From positions 62,001 to 126,000 of the forward strand of contig CAKXXW010000001.1 of NCBI GenBank assembly GCA_934378145.1: DNA of 64,000 bases. The letters run 5' to 3'. A program made the position numbers and the translations under genes. The stretch's first letter is position 1; every line of letters starts with the position of its first letter. This DNA comes from an uncultured Eubacteriales bacterium. Lineage in GTDB: Bacteria > Bacillota > Clostridia > Oscillospirales > CAG-272. Positions 32,585 to 42,024 of the stretch are shown piece after piece. The notes under the pieces are model-generated. The model did no database searches and had not been told where the DNA came from. It saw nothing but the letters and a program-made list of their open reading frames with translations.

Positions 32585-34963
32585 TTATTCGGAGCGTTTG
32601 AGTCTTGCGTAGGTAGCCATCAGCTTCTTCGTTCCCACGCGGTCGAACATTATCTCATAGAGCGTATCGGCGCCCATCGGCTTCGCCGAGATGACCTCGC
32701 CGCGCCCGAACGAGAAATGCTCCACGATGTCCCCGGGGACGAACTTTTCCCTTGCCGCCGGAGCCGCCTGCTGCCCCCTCTTCGCGCTTACCGTCATATC
32801 GCCCGCCGGCTTGCTCTCGGAATAGTAGACCCGACCGGTCTGCGGGCTGCGGTATGGCGCCATATGCGCCGTCTGCTCATCCTTGAGCGCACCCGGGATC
32901 TCCGAGATGAACCTTGACGGCTGGCAGACGAGCGTTCTGCCGTAGAGCATCCTGCTCTCGGTATAGAGCATATACACAGCCCTTCTCGCGCGCGTCACGG
33001 CTACATAGGCGAGCCGCCGCTCCTCTTCAAGCTCATCGTTATCGAACTGCGCCTGATTCCCCGGGAAGATGCCCTCCTCCATTCCGGGGAGGAAGACTAT
33101 CGGGAATTCAAGCCCTTTCGCGCTGTGTACGGTCATCATCACGACCGCGTCGGCGTTCTCATCGTATTTATCGACATCGGCGACCAGCGCGTTTTCCTCA
33201 AGGAAGCCCGTCAGCGTCGGATTTTCGTCGCGGTTCTGATATTCAAGCACGCCCGAAATGAATTCCTCAAGGTTTTCGAGCCTCTCTTTTTCGGGTTCGC
33301 CGCCGTCGATAAGCATCTGACGGTAGCCCGAGCGCTCGATGACCTCGGTCACGAAGCGGTCAAGCGGAAGATTCTCGGAAAGCTCGGTCAGCGAATTTAT
33401 CAGCGACGCAAAGCCGAGAAGCGCGCCGCACGACCTTGAAAGTATCGGGTACTTTGTCGCGTTCTCTATTATCCCGAACATATCGGTTCCCTGCTCTTCG
33501 GCAAGCAGTGCGATGCAGTCGAGCGTGCGGTCTCCGATCTTCCTCGCCGGGACATTGATTATACGCAGAAGACGCTCACGGTCGCTGTGGTTGTTTATGA
33601 GCTGGAGATAGGCTACGATGTCGCGTATCTCCTTGCGGTCGGAGAAGCTGACGCCGCCGAGTACACGGTAAGGCATCGCGCTCTTCGCGAAGACGGTCTG
33701 GAGCGCGTTCGACTGCACATTCGTGCGGTAAAGCACCGCAAAATCGCGGTAGCTCTTCCCTTCGCGTGAAACCATACGCGCGATCGTCTCGACTATGAAT
33801 CTCGCCTCGGCGTCCTGATTCGCCAGCTTGCGGACATAGATCTTCTCGCCGCTCACATTGTCTGTCCAGAGGGTCTTTCCCCTTCTGCCGTTATTATTCG
33901 ATATGATGCTGTTCGCCGCATCAAGGATATGCTGAGTCGAGCGATAGTTCTGCTCGAGTTTTATCACCTTCGCGTCGGAATAGCTCTTGTCAAATCCGAG
34001 GATATTCTCGACCGTCGCCCCGCGGAAGCGGTAAATGCTCTGATCGTCGTCACCGACGACCATTATATTGCGGTTCTTCTGCGACAGAAGGGCAACAAGG
34101 GCAAACTGCGCCTCGTTCGTGTCCTGAAACTCGTCGACGCTTATGTACCTGAACTGCGTGGCGTATTTGTCAAGCACCGCGGGATAATTTCTGAAGAGTA
34201 GGACGGTCTTCATTATTATGTCGTCAAAGTCGAGAGCGTTTGACGAGATGAGGTCGTCGGCGTACTTTTCGTATATCTTTCCTATCTGGCGGTCGCGGTA
34301 ATCATCGGATTCGGCAATGAACGCCTGCGGCCCCTTGAGCTTCTCCTTTGCCCGACTGATACGGTTCATAACACTCTTTATCGGGATCATTTTTTCATCG
34401 ATGTTGAGGCTCTTCATAGCCGACTTGATGGCTTTCTTCGTGTCGTCGGTATCGTAGACAGAGAAGCCGGGCTTGAGTCCGACCGCCTCTGCATTGACGC
34501 GAAGGATCCTCATACACATCGAATGGAAGGTACCCGCCCAGATGGACGCCGCGGCTTCATCGTCGTCAAGCTCCGCGGCGAGCCTTTGCTTTATCTCCGC
34601 AGCCGCCTTGTTCGTGAAGGTTATCGCAAGCATCCTCCACGGTGGGCATGGGTCGCTGATGAATTCGGGAAGGATCTCCTTTATCTCCGGCTCGGTCAGC
34701 GAAATTGCCGCTTCAAGCGAGGCTACCTTCTCCTCGGTCAGCCCGAACGGTACGCGCGTGTCGGCGTAAGCGTTCCCGTACTTTATTATCTGCACTATCC
34801 TGCGGACGAGGACGGTCGTCTTTCCGCTCCCCGCTCCGGCAAGAACAAGCACGGGGCCGTCGACGGTATAGACCGCTTCGCGCTGTTTTTCGTTCAGCTT
34901 AGAGTTCACCCTGTCGAAAAGCGCCCGTTTGGCGTTTATGTACCTTAAATTCAGATCGTTCAT
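32585..34963 (-). CDS. pcrA: ATP-dependent DNA helicase PcrA/UvrD
   Basis: Superfamily 1A 3'-5' helicase used in repair and replication restart. The 792-residue protein shows motif I VLVLAGAGSGKTTVLVRRIV, motif Ia ITFTNKAAAEI, motif II YISVDEFQDTNEAQ, motif III VVGDDDQSIYRFRGA, motif IV EQNYRST, motif V MTVHSAKGLEFPIVFLPGME and motif VI RRLAYVAVTRAR. The C-terminal tail ends in a Tudor-like region (FVPGDIVEHFSFGRGEVISA), which binds RNA polymerase in PcrA proteins. It is downstream of a 43-aa Gln/Asn-rich gene. Confidence 0.95.
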   Translation of the reverse strand: MNDLNLRYINAKRALFDRVNSKLNEKQREAVYTVDGPVLVLAGAGSGKTTVLVRRIVQIIKYGNAYADTRVPFGLTEEKVASLEAAISLTEPEIKEILPEFISDPCPPWRMLAITFTNKAAAEIKQRLAAELDDDEAAASIWAGTFHSMCMRILRVNAEAVGLKPGFSVYDTDDTKKAIKSAMKSLNIDEKMIPIKSVMNRISRAKEKLKGPQAFIAESDDYRDRQIGKIYEKYADDLISSNALDFDDIIMKTVLLFRNYPAVLDKYATQFRYISVDEFQDTNEAQFALVALLSQKNRNIMVVGDDDQSIYRFRGATVENILGFDKSYSDAKVIKLEQNYRSTQHILDAANSIISNNNGRRGKTLWTDNVSGEKIYVRKLANQDAEARFIVETIARMVSREGKSYRDFAVLYRTNVQSNALQTVFAKSAMPYRVLGGVSFSDRKEIRDIVAYLQLINNHSDRERLLRIINVPARKIGDRTLDCIALLAEEQGTDMFGIIENATKYPILSRSCGALLGFASLINSLTELSENLPLDRFVTEVIERSGYRQMLIDGGEPEKERLENLEEFISGVLEYQNRDENPTLTGFLEENALVADVDKYDENADAVVMMTVHSAKGLEFPIVFLPGMEEGIFPGNQAQFDNDELEEERRLAYVAVTRARRAVYMLYTESRMLYGRTLVCQPSRFISEIPGALKDEQTAHMAPYRSPQTGRVYYSESKPAGDMTVSAKRGQQAAPAAREKFVPGDIVEHFSFGRGEVISAKPMGADTLYEIMFDRVGTKKLMATYARLKRSE

Positions 34964-34999
34964 TTGCTCTCGGTCTTTCTCTTTGATTTTATGTATTCC

Positions 35000-35020
35000 G
35001 CCGCCCGTTAAACGGGCGGC
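35000..35020. terminator. GC-rich hairpin between the Gln/Asn-rich gene and pcrA
   Basis: GCCGCCCGTT pairs with AACGGGCGGC around one A. There is no T-run behind it on the minus strand, so it may be a weak terminator or an mRNA-stabilising stem rather than a strict stop. Confidence 0.55.
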
Positions 35021-35027
35021 ACAGAGG

Positions 35028-35159
35028 TCAGTTGTTCTCGCAGTCGTTGCAGTTATTGTTGTTCTGCTTATTCTGCGACTGATTCTGCTGCTTGTTCTGA
35101 GACTGGTTCTGCTGTTTGTTCTGAGCCTGCTGATTCTTCTTGTTCTGCTTTTCCTGCAT
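35028..35159 (-). CDS. Gln/Asn-rich 43-aa protein
   Basis: This small frame is well supported by AAGGAG eight nt before its ATG. Composition is extreme: about two thirds of the residues are Gln, Asn or Lys, in imperfect repeats of SQNKQQNQ, ending in NNNNCNDCENN with two cysteines. There is no hydrophobic segment. It may be a spore protein (some gamma-type SASP are Gln/Asn-rich) or a metal-binding peptide; neither is shown. It lies 5' of pcrA on the same strand and 3' of a membrane protein gene, with a 45-bp inverted repeat in front. Confidence 0.65.
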   Translation of the reverse strand: MQEKQNKKNQQAQNKQQNQSQNKQQNQSQNKQNNNNCNDCENN

Positions 35160-35190
35160 GGTAAAAACTCCTTGCCGTATTCGGCTTAAG

Positions 35191-35235
35191 ATGAATTAGC
35201 TCCCCCGAAGTGATCCTCGGGTTCACATAATTCAT
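35191..35235. repeat. 45-bp nested inverted repeat before the Gln/Asn-rich gene
   Basis: ATGAATTA (35191-35198) pairs with TAATTCAT (35228-35235), and CCCGA pairs with TCGGG inside. It stands between the membrane protein stop (35260) and the small gene, so it may be a leader structure or a terminator without a T-run. Confidence 0.6.
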
Positions 35236-35259
35236 TATTTGCAGGAGCGGCTGTCTTTA

Positions 35260-36747
35260 TTACGACAGCATATATTTTTCTTTGGTTTCCTCGTTGATCT
35301 TATAAAGCGTCACGGCAAATATTATGACAAAGACCGCCGTAAATACAAGCTCCACGATCCACGAAATATCCTGGAACAGCGAAAAGATATTGTAGACGCC
35401 CGCGATACTGCTGAGAAATTTGTTCGCCGATGAAGCAAGACCCGAAAGATCAAGCTCGAGCCTTCCGGGACAGAACAGCGCTACTCTCACCGGTATAAAC
35501 ACAGCAGCGAGAGTGCCGAAGGCGGCGCTTATGTACAGGCGTTTTGACAGCCTTTTGTGAGTTTCCTCGATGCGTGCGGTCGAATATCCCTGTGCATAAT
35601 GAGGTGTATATCCCGTGCAGACCTTCACGACGCGGCAGAGTATCAGACAGATCAGCCAGACCGATGCGGCAAAGAGCAGAGCCTCGACCACCGCGGCGGC
35701 GACAAGTCCGCGCCAGAAGCGGTTGGCAGTTTCATTCACCCTTGCGGCGTATGAGCCGTATTCCTGCCCGAAACGGTAATTCAGGTACCATGTGGCAGAG
35801 GTGACGGCTCCGTAAACGGCGCTGACCGTGACCGACGGCACAAATAGCCTGCCGGCAAACCTCTTCATAAGCAGAGCCGCAACGACAAATCCGACGGCAC
35901 AGAGGACATCGGGAATAATGCTGAAGCCGTCGTTGCCTCCTATATATATATCAAGCGAGAAGAATGCGGCAACGGCAAGCAGGACGAAGACGAACTTTGC
36001 CCTTCTCCGTGTGAAGAGCGCATCGTTCGGAAGGATCTCCTTGCGGTATCTTTCGGTAATACCGTCGATGAAAGCGCTGTCGGCGCTTATGCGGCGGAAA
36101 TATTTCTCGATCTTCACGATCCACACGATCCCGAATACGAGCGATACGACCATACCGAGTATCCTGAACATCCATGTGGCAAAGCCGTAGGAATAGTTAT
36201 AGGACTGCATCGAGTCGTCGACCGCGAGAGACAGAAGCTCGGGGCAAACGGCACAGACCGCCTTCACAACGGCAAACACCTTTGAGAAACGGAAAACGGC
36301 GTCGGTGTAGCTGCCTCTGTATCTTCTTTTGCCGTCACCGAAAACAGCCGTGGCGTCGAGCCTTGTTCCGAGGTAAAGAAGTCCCTCGGCGAGGTTTGAG
36401 TATGCAGGTATCAGCCATATGCACTCAAAGAGCGAGAGCGCAAATGACATAAGAAGAAGCATCGTCGGTTGCTCCGATGCGGACGCCGAAAATACTCCTA
36501 TGAGGGCAACGGGCTTAAGCGCCGCGACGATCGCGAGCCGCAAAAACAGCTTCCGCGCCTCCGCCACGGAATCGTCAAGGAATGCGACGGAGGACAACCC
36601 GAGGGCTATCAGCACATATCCTATCACATCGGGAAGTATGTCGATCAGCATAAGGTCAGGTAAAAACAGGAAAACAAATCCGGCACTCACAAGTCCGAAC
36701 CCGAGCCTCCGTCCGCTTTTTCTGTTCTTTTTCAGGTCGGTATCCAT
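35260..36747 (-). CDS. Multi-pass membrane protein of unknown function (495 aa)
   Basis: Not recognised. About ten to twelve hydrophobic segments alternate with short charged loops. The first begins RRLGFGLVSAGFVFLFLPDL and continues to a PDVIGYVLIALGLSSVAFL region, a motif also seen in weaker form at the start of the next gene upstream (GFGLLLTGYL, then AIIGCVIMLYALTKL). No catalytic motif was seen. It follows that gene after 24 nt, so the two probably work together in the membrane. Confidence 0.7.
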   Translation of the reverse strand: MDTDLKKNRKSGRRLGFGLVSAGFVFLFLPDLMLIDILPDVIGYVLIALGLSSVAFLDDSVAEARKLFLRLAIVAALKPVALIGVFSASASEQPTMLLLMSFALSLFECIWLIPAYSNLAEGLLYLGTRLDATAVFGDGKRRYRGSYTDAVFRFSKVFAVVKAVCAVCPELLSLAVDDSMQSYNYSYGFATWMFRILGMVVSLVFGIVWIVKIEKYFRRISADSAFIDGITERYRKEILPNDALFTRRRAKFVFVLLAVAAFFSLDIYIGGNDGFSIIPDVLCAVGFVVAALLMKRFAGRLFVPSVTVSAVYGAVTSATWYLNYRFGQEYGSYAARVNETANRFWRGLVAAAVVEALLFAASVWLICLILCRVVKVCTGYTPHYAQGYSTARIEETHKRLSKRLYISAAFGTLAAVFIPVRVALFCPGRLELDLSGLASSANKFLSSIAGVYNIFSLFQDISWIVELVFTAVFVIIFAVTLYKINEETKEKYMLS

Positions 36748-36771
36748 AGTGTCCTCCTTCCGGAAAAATCC

Positions 36772-37488
36772 TTATCGACGCTTGTTTCTGCGCGATTTTT
36801 TCTTTTCGTACTTTTCTTTTCTGTATTCTTCGTCACGACGCCGCGCCTTCTCTTCCTTTTTGTCAAGCGCCGCATAGAATCTGTCTATAAATCCGATATT
36901 CGTCGGTTTCCGCTTCATATCCTGATCGTTCTCGTCGCATATCTTCATATAGCACCGGACGAGCATAACGGTATTCATGGTAAGGCTCACGAGCCAGATG
37001 ACGACCGTCGTCAGAAGTATCACGCGGTCGGCATATCCTTCCGTGACCGTGCTGTCGACGATCTCGGCAACGAAGAATATACCGTAGAAAACAAGATTCA
37101 CGACCGCCGAGCTTTTTATTCCGTTGAGCCCCGTTTCGCCCGCGATCCTCATCACGGCGAGCATCAGGAATATGTGGAAGCAAAGGTCGAAAAACATTTT
37201 CAGATACCTTACCCCCGCCGAAAAGACTTCCGACGAGAGAAATCCCGGGAGCGGCACCGATATGATGCCGAAGAAAGCTATCACGGCAAGCACGAGCCAT
37301 GTGACTCCCGCCCCCGCCGCGGCATAGAAGGCATACCTGAAGCCCGGCTCATATTCTATCAGCTTTGTGAGAGCATAAAGCATTATCACGCACCCGATGA
37401 TTGCCGGAAAAGCTCCGTAGCTCGAGAGCGAAAGAAGATATGTCATCAGATATCCGGTAAGCAATAAGCCGAAGCCCATAGGTATCAC
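36772..37488 (-). CDS. Membrane protein of unknown function (238 aa) with basic tail
   Basis: Six hydrophobic segments in residues 1-185, then a soluble, strongly basic tail of about 55 residues (KKEEKARRRDEEYRKEKYEK and a KKKSRRNKRR end) that would face the cytoplasm and could bind RNA, DNA or acidic lipid. The N-terminal part resembles the start of the adjacent 495-aa membrane protein. It begins 22 nt after the secA stop and may be co-transcribed with secA. Confidence 0.7.
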   Translation of the reverse strand: MIPMGFGLLLTGYLMTYLLSLSSYGAFPAIIGCVIMLYALTKLIEYEPGFRYAFYAAAGAGVTWLVLAVIAFFGIISVPLPGFLSSEVFSAGVRYLKMFFDLCFHIFLMLAVMRIAGETGLNGIKSSAVVNLVFYGIFFVAEIVDSTVTEGYADRVILLTTVVIWLVSLTMNTVMLVRCYMKICDENDQDMKRKPTNIGFIDRFYAALDKKEEKARRRDEEYRKEKYEKKKSRRNKRR

Positions 37489-37510
37489 CCTCCTCGGTTA
37501 AAGTTAAAAA

Positions 37511-40288
37511 TCAGTTTTTGTTCGGATTTGCTCCGCAGCAGTTCTTGTATTTTTTGCCCGAGCCGCAGGGACAGGGATCGTTCCTCCCCACCTTTTGTTT
37601 ACCCGAGATCGTGACGCCCTTCGGCTTCTGCGGTGCGACGGGACGCTTCACGATGCGCCTTCCGTTGCTGCCCGAAAACCCCTCGCCGGTCTCCTTCGCA
37701 ACGCTGACGCGCTCGGCGGACTGCGCCTTCGGCACTACCGAGAGGAGCATCCTCACCGTTCCGTCGCGTATTTCGGCGACCATCGAGTCGAACATCTCGG
37801 CTCCGACTATCCTGTATTCGTTAACGGGATCGCGCTGTGCATAAGCCTGAAGCCCTATCTCATGCTCAAGGTTATCCATGGCGTCGATGTGATCCATCCA
37901 GTGCGAGTCGACATTGCGAAGCAGCACCGAGCGCTCTACCTCGTGGAATATCTCTGTCCCGAAGAGCTGCTCCTTCTCCTCATAGAGCTTCATAGCCCTT
38001 TCGGTCAGCATATCGGTAAGATCGGATTTTTTGAGTTTCTTCTTCTCTTCCGCGGTGTATTCAAAGTCATCGGGCGTGCAGAGAAGACCCATATAATTGC
38101 TTCTGAGTCCCTCAAGATCCCAATCCTCGTGATTTTCCGCGCGTGTGTACTCCTCGACCGCGTCGGCAACGGTACCCTTTATCATTCCGATAACGGTATC
38201 CGAAACATCGTCGCCGTTAAGCACCTCGCCGCGCTGCTTATAGATTATAGCGCGCTGCTGGTTCATAACATCATCGTAGGTGAGAACATCGCGGCGGCGC
38301 TTGAAGTTTGTATCCTCTATCCTTCTCTGCGCAGTCTCGATTGCATTCGAGAGTATCCGCATATCTATCGCCTCATCGTCGGCGATGCCGAGGTGATCGA
38401 TGATGCCCTGGATCCTGTCGCCCGCGAAAAGTCTTATAAGGTCGTCTTCAAAGGATATGAAGAATCTCGACTCGCCGGGGTCGCCCTGACGCCCCGACCG
38501 TCCGCGGAGCTGGTTGTCTATACGGCGGCTCTCGTGCCTTTCGGTGCCGAGGATGAAGAGTCCGCCCGCCGCGCGTACCTTTTCTGCTTCGGGAGCGATC
38601 TCCTCCTTGAATCTGTCGTAGTATTTTCTGAAGATATTGCGCGCCTCGATGACATTTTCATCGTCGGTATCCGAGCTTCCGGTCGACATCGCGATAAGCT
38701 CCTCGGGGATGCCGTCCTTCCTCATCTCGGTCTTTGCCATGAATTCGGGGTTTCCGCCGAGCATTATATCGGTACCGCGGCCCGCCATATTGGTCGATAT
38801 GGTAACGGCTCCGTAGCGTCCCGCCTGTGCGACTATCTCAGCCTCACGCTCGTGATATTTCGCGTTGAGGACATTGTGCTTTATCCCTTCCTTGCGAAGG
38901 CGTGCCGAAAGCTCCTCGGATTTGTCTATCGTTATGGTACCCACAAGAACGGGCTGACCCTTCTCGTGACATTCCCTTATCTGTCTGATGATAGCCTCGT
39001 ATTTGCCCTTGACCGTCTTGTAGACATTGTCGGGGTTGTCTATCCTTATCATCGGTTTGTTGGTCGGGACTTCCACGACATCAAGGCTGTATATCGACCT
39101 GAACTCCTCCTGCTCGGTGAGCGCCGTTCCGGTCATACCCGAGAGCTTTTCATACATACGGAAAAGGTTCTGGAAGGTTATCGTCGCCAGCGTGCGGTTC
39201 TCCTTCTGTACCTTGACATGCTCCTTTGCCTCGATAGCCTGATGCAGACCGTCGGAATAACGGCGTCCCGGCATAAGGCGTCCCGTGAAGGAATCTACGA
39301 TAACGACGCCGCTGTCGTTCACGACATAGTCCTCGTCAAGGTGCATGATACCGTGGGCGCGGATGGCGTTGTTGACATAGTGGGCAAGCTCCGCATTTTC
39401 CGGCTCGGTGAAGTTTTCGACACCGAAGAAGCTCTCGGCTTTCTTTGCGCCGCGCGGGGTGAGGATGACATTGTGCTTTTTCTCGTTGACTATATAGTCG
39501 GCGTCGATGTCATCATACTCTGTCTTCTCGTCAAGCTCCTTGATGACGAACTTTTTCAGAGTGCAGGCAAATCTGTCCGCCTTCTCGTACATATCGGTCG
39601 ATTCCTTCCCCTCGCCTGAGATGATGAGCGGAGTCCTCGCCTCGTCGATAAGGATCGAGTCTACCTCGTCGATGATAGCGAAGACATGACCGCGCTGGGT
39701 CATCTGCTCCTTGTATATCACCATATTGTCGCGCAGGTAGTCAAAACCGAACTCGTTGTTCGTGCCGTAGGTTATATCGGCACGGTAAGCCGCCTGCTTC
39801 TCTTCCCTCGACTGCCCGTGAACGATAAGTCCCGTCGAAAGTCCGAGAAATTCGTAGACTCTCCCCATCTCCTCGCTGTCGCGGCGGGCAAGGTAATCGT
39901 TTACCGTGATTATGTGAACTCCCCTGCCGGTCAGTGCGTTGAGGTATGCCGGCATGGTCGCGACAAGGGTCTTGCCTTCGCCCGTTTTCATCTCGGCGAT
40001 CCTTCCCTGATGAAGGATGATTCCTCCGAGAAGCTGAACATAGAAGGGCCTCTTGCCAAGCACCCTGTCATCGGCTTCCCTCACCGCGGCAAAAGCCTCG
40101 GGAAGCAGTGAGTCGAGCGACTCGCCCTCCGAATATCTTTTTTTGAATTCCGCCGTGACGCCGCGCAACTCGTCGTCCGACATATTTTTATATTTCTCTC
40201 CGAGAGATTCTATCTGATCCGCGTATTTCTTTATTTTCTTGATCTGATGATCGCTGTAGCTTCCGAAAATCTTTGAAAAAAGTCCCAT
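37511..40288 (-). CDS. secA: Protein translocase ATPase SecA
   Basis: Drives preproteins through SecYEG. The 925-residue protein contains Walker A AEMKTGEGKTLVATMPAYLN, the DEAD-type DEVDSILIDEARTPLIISG, the preprotein-binding domain, SITIATNMAGRGTDI-like VTISTNMAGRGTDIMLGGNP and RQGDPGESRF, the helical scaffold with HWMDHIDAMDNLEHEIGLQA, and a zinc-binding SEC-C tail (NDPCPCGSGKKYKNCCG). The start at 40288 is an ATG with GGAGG 5 nt before it; the GTG one codon earlier is too close. SecA is single here; no SecA2 features are seen. Confidence 0.97.
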   Translation of the reverse strand: MGLFSKIFGSYSDHQIKKIKKYADQIESLGEKYKNMSDDELRGVTAEFKKRYSEGESLDSLLPEAFAAVREADDRVLGKRPFYVQLLGGIILHQGRIAEMKTGEGKTLVATMPAYLNALTGRGVHIITVNDYLARRDSEEMGRVYEFLGLSTGLIVHGQSREEKQAAYRADITYGTNNEFGFDYLRDNMVIYKEQMTQRGHVFAIIDEVDSILIDEARTPLIISGEGKESTDMYEKADRFACTLKKFVIKELDEKTEYDDIDADYIVNEKKHNVILTPRGAKKAESFFGVENFTEPENAELAHYVNNAIRAHGIMHLDEDYVVNDSGVVIVDSFTGRLMPGRRYSDGLHQAIEAKEHVKVQKENRTLATITFQNLFRMYEKLSGMTGTALTEQEEFRSIYSLDVVEVPTNKPMIRIDNPDNVYKTVKGKYEAIIRQIRECHEKGQPVLVGTITIDKSEELSARLRKEGIKHNVLNAKYHEREAEIVAQAGRYGAVTISTNMAGRGTDIMLGGNPEFMAKTEMRKDGIPEELIAMSTGSSDTDDENVIEARNIFRKYYDRFKEEIAPEAEKVRAAGGLFILGTERHESRRIDNQLRGRSGRQGDPGESRFFISFEDDLIRLFAGDRIQGIIDHLGIADDEAIDMRILSNAIETAQRRIEDTNFKRRRDVLTYDDVMNQQRAIIYKQRGEVLNGDDVSDTVIGMIKGTVADAVEEYTRAENHEDWDLEGLRSNYMGLLCTPDDFEYTAEEKKKLKKSDLTDMLTERAMKLYEEKEQLFGTEIFHEVERSVLLRNVDSHWMDHIDAMDNLEHEIGLQAYAQRDPVNEYRIVGAEMFDSMVAEIRDGTVRMLLSVVPKAQSAERVSVAKETGEGFSGSNGRRIVKRPVAPQKPKGVTISGKQKVGRNDPCPCGSGKKYKNCCGANPNKN

Positions 40289-40384
40289 CACTGCCTCCGA
40301 ACATATTGAATCATTTTATTATACATCATTTCGGTGCGTAATGGCTTATATTTTTGTAAATTTTATAAAATTTAATATCAGCCC

Positions 40385-40413
40385 TTGCGAAAGGTGTTTT
40401 TTTAATATATAAT
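40385..40413 (+). promoter_or_regulatory. Promoter of trmL-mnmA
   Basis: TTGCGA (40385-40390), 17 bp, TATAAT (40408-40413), 32 nt before the trmL ATG. Confidence 0.72.
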
Positions 40414-40445
40414 ATGGCTGAAAATACGACCGAAAGGCTGAAACG

Positions 40446-40946
40446 ATGAATATAAACATAGTCCTCTGCGAACCCGAGATACCGCAGAACACCGGAAATA
40501 TCGCGCGCACCTGCGCCGCTGTCGGAGCATCGCTCCACCTCATAAAGCCGCTCGGCTTTGAGATCGACGACAGAAAGCTCAAGCGCGCGGGGCTTGATTA
40601 TTGGCACCTGCTCGACATAACCTACTACGAGGGGCTTGAAGACTTCTTCGAAAAGAATCCCGACGCCGCCGTGTATTATTTCTCAACGAAGGCACCGAAG
40701 AGCTTCTCGGAGGTCACATACCCCGAAAAGGTCTACCTTATGTTCGGGAAAGAGACAGCCGGACTGCCCGAGGAGCTTCTCCTCTCTCATCCCGACACCA
40801 CGGTGAGGATCCCGATGCGGGATCACCTCCGTTCGCTGAATCTGTCAAATTCGGTCGCTGTTGCGGTCTACGAGGTACTTCGGCAGAGGGACTACGACGG
40901 ACTTCGCGGCGACGGAAATCTCACAAAATACCGTTGGGAGGTCTGA
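40446..40946 (+). CDS. trmL: tRNA (cytidine/uridine-34-2'-O)-methyltransferase TrmL
   Basis: SPOUT-class enzyme that 2'-O-methylates the wobble base of tRNA-Leu. The 166-residue protein is a minimal knotted SPOUT domain: MNINIVLCEPEIPQNTGNIA, motif 2 YLMFGKETAGLPEELL and motif 3 IPMRDHLRSLNLSNSVAVAV. Two nt separate its stop from mnmA, another enzyme acting on the anticodon wobble position, so the pair forms a tRNA-wobble modification operon. Confidence 0.93.
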   Translation: MNINIVLCEPEIPQNTGNIARTCAAVGASLHLIKPLGFEIDDRKLKRAGLDYWHLLDITYYEGLEDFFEKNPDAAVYYFSTKAPKSFSEVTYPEKVYLMFGKETAGLPEELLLSHPDTTVRIPMRDHLRSLNLSNSVAVAVYEVLRQRDYDGLRGDGNLTKYRWEV

Positions 40947-40948
40947 AA

Positions 40949-41974
40949 ATGAGTGAAAAGGTACTCTGTGCCATGAGCGGAGGCGTCGACAGCTCCGCCG
41001 CGGCACTGTTTCTGCTTGAGAAGGGCTACGATGTCACGGGTCTTACCTTAAGGCTCGCCTCGGAGGGTGAAAAGGACATTGCCGACGCCGCCGATGTCTG
41101 CCGCAAAATAGGAATACCTCATATCGCCCTTGATATGCGCGCCGAATTCGAGAGGCTCGTCGAACGCCCATTCTGCGAAGCCTACATCGCGGGCGAGACC
41201 CCGAATCCCTGCGTCATCTGCAACAAGTATATAAAGTTCGGACTTCTGCTCGGGTATGCCGACGAACACGGTTTTGAACGCATCGCAACGGGTCACTACG
41301 CCTCGATCGCCGAATATAACGGTCACACGCTGATCCGCCGCGCCGACGACAAGAAGAAAGATCAGAGCTATGTTCTCTGGCAGCTCCCCGAAAGCACCGT
41401 AAAACGCGCGATATTCCCTCTCGCCTCGATGACAAAGCCGGAGGTCAGAGATGTCTCGGCGGATCACGGTTTTGAAAACGCTTACAGATCCGACAGCCAG
41501 GACATCTGCTTTGTCCCCGACGGGGACTATGTCGCCTTCATAGAAAGGCTGACCGGCTACCGTTGCGAAAGCGGCAACTTCATCGACCGTGAAGGAAATA
41601 TTCTCGGCACTCACCGCGGGAATATCCGCTATACGGTCGGTCAGCGCAAAGGACTCGGCATCTCGCTCGGCGAGCCAGCCTATGTTCTCTGCCGCAATGC
41701 CTCCGACAACAGCGTTACCCTCGGGCGCGATGAAGATCTTTTCCGGTGCGAAATAACCCTGCACGATTCGAGAGTGAGCGAGGCTTTCCCCCTCCCCGGC
41801 AGGTTCGATGTAAAGATAAGATATGCGCACAGGGCGTCTCCTGCGACCGTCACCGACCTCGGCGGCGGCAGGCTCCGAGTCGAATTCGACGAGCCTCAGC
41901 GCGCGCCGGCAAAGGGGCAGTCCGCCGTTCTCTACTCCGGCGACCTTCTCTGCGGCGGAGGTTTTATAGAATAA
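40949..41974 (+). CDS. mnmA: tRNA-specific 2-thiouridylase MnmA
   Basis: Thiolates U34 of tRNA-Lys, Glu and Gln using a persulfide from a cysteine desulfurase. The PP-loop is AMSGGVDSSAAA (8-19), the first catalytic cysteine is Cys88 in TPNPCVICN, and the second lies in DSQDICFVPDGDY; the C-terminal beta domain carries NIRYTVGQRKGLGI. Length (341 aa) is normal. The start at 40949 has GGGAGG 7 nt before it; the TTG at 40934 is inside the trmL end. Confidence 0.95.
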   Translation: MSEKVLCAMSGGVDSSAAALFLLEKGYDVTGLTLRLASEGEKDIADAADVCRKIGIPHIALDMRAEFERLVERPFCEAYIAGETPNPCVICNKYIKFGLLLGYADEHGFERIATGHYASIAEYNGHTLIRRADDKKKDQSYVLWQLPESTVKRAIFPLASMTKPEVRDVSADHGFENAYRSDSQDICFVPDGDYVAFIERLTGYRCESGNFIDREGNILGTHRGNIRYTVGQRKGLGISLGEPAYVLCRNASDNSVTLGRDEDLFRCEITLHDSRVSEAFPLPGRFDVKIRYAHRASPATVTDLGGGRLRVEFDEPQRAPAKGQSAVLYSGDLLCGGGFIE

Positions 41975-42005
41975 AGCTCTGCGGCTTTACGCCGCAGAGC
42001 TTTAT
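41971..42005. terminator. Bidirectional terminator between mnmA and the FtsX-type permease gene
   Basis: A perfect 35-bp palindrome (ATAAAGCTCTGCGGC, spacer TTTAC, complement) followed by TCTTTTTTATTTTTATTG; it separates convergent genes. Confidence 0.93.
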
Positions 42006-42024
42006 TCTTTTTTATTTTTATTGT

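Noticed and set aside
37595..39619. Plus-strand open frame of 674 codons opposite secA
   Set aside because: Mirror frame of secA; no domain, no Shine-Dalgarno, and secA is complete with all motifs.
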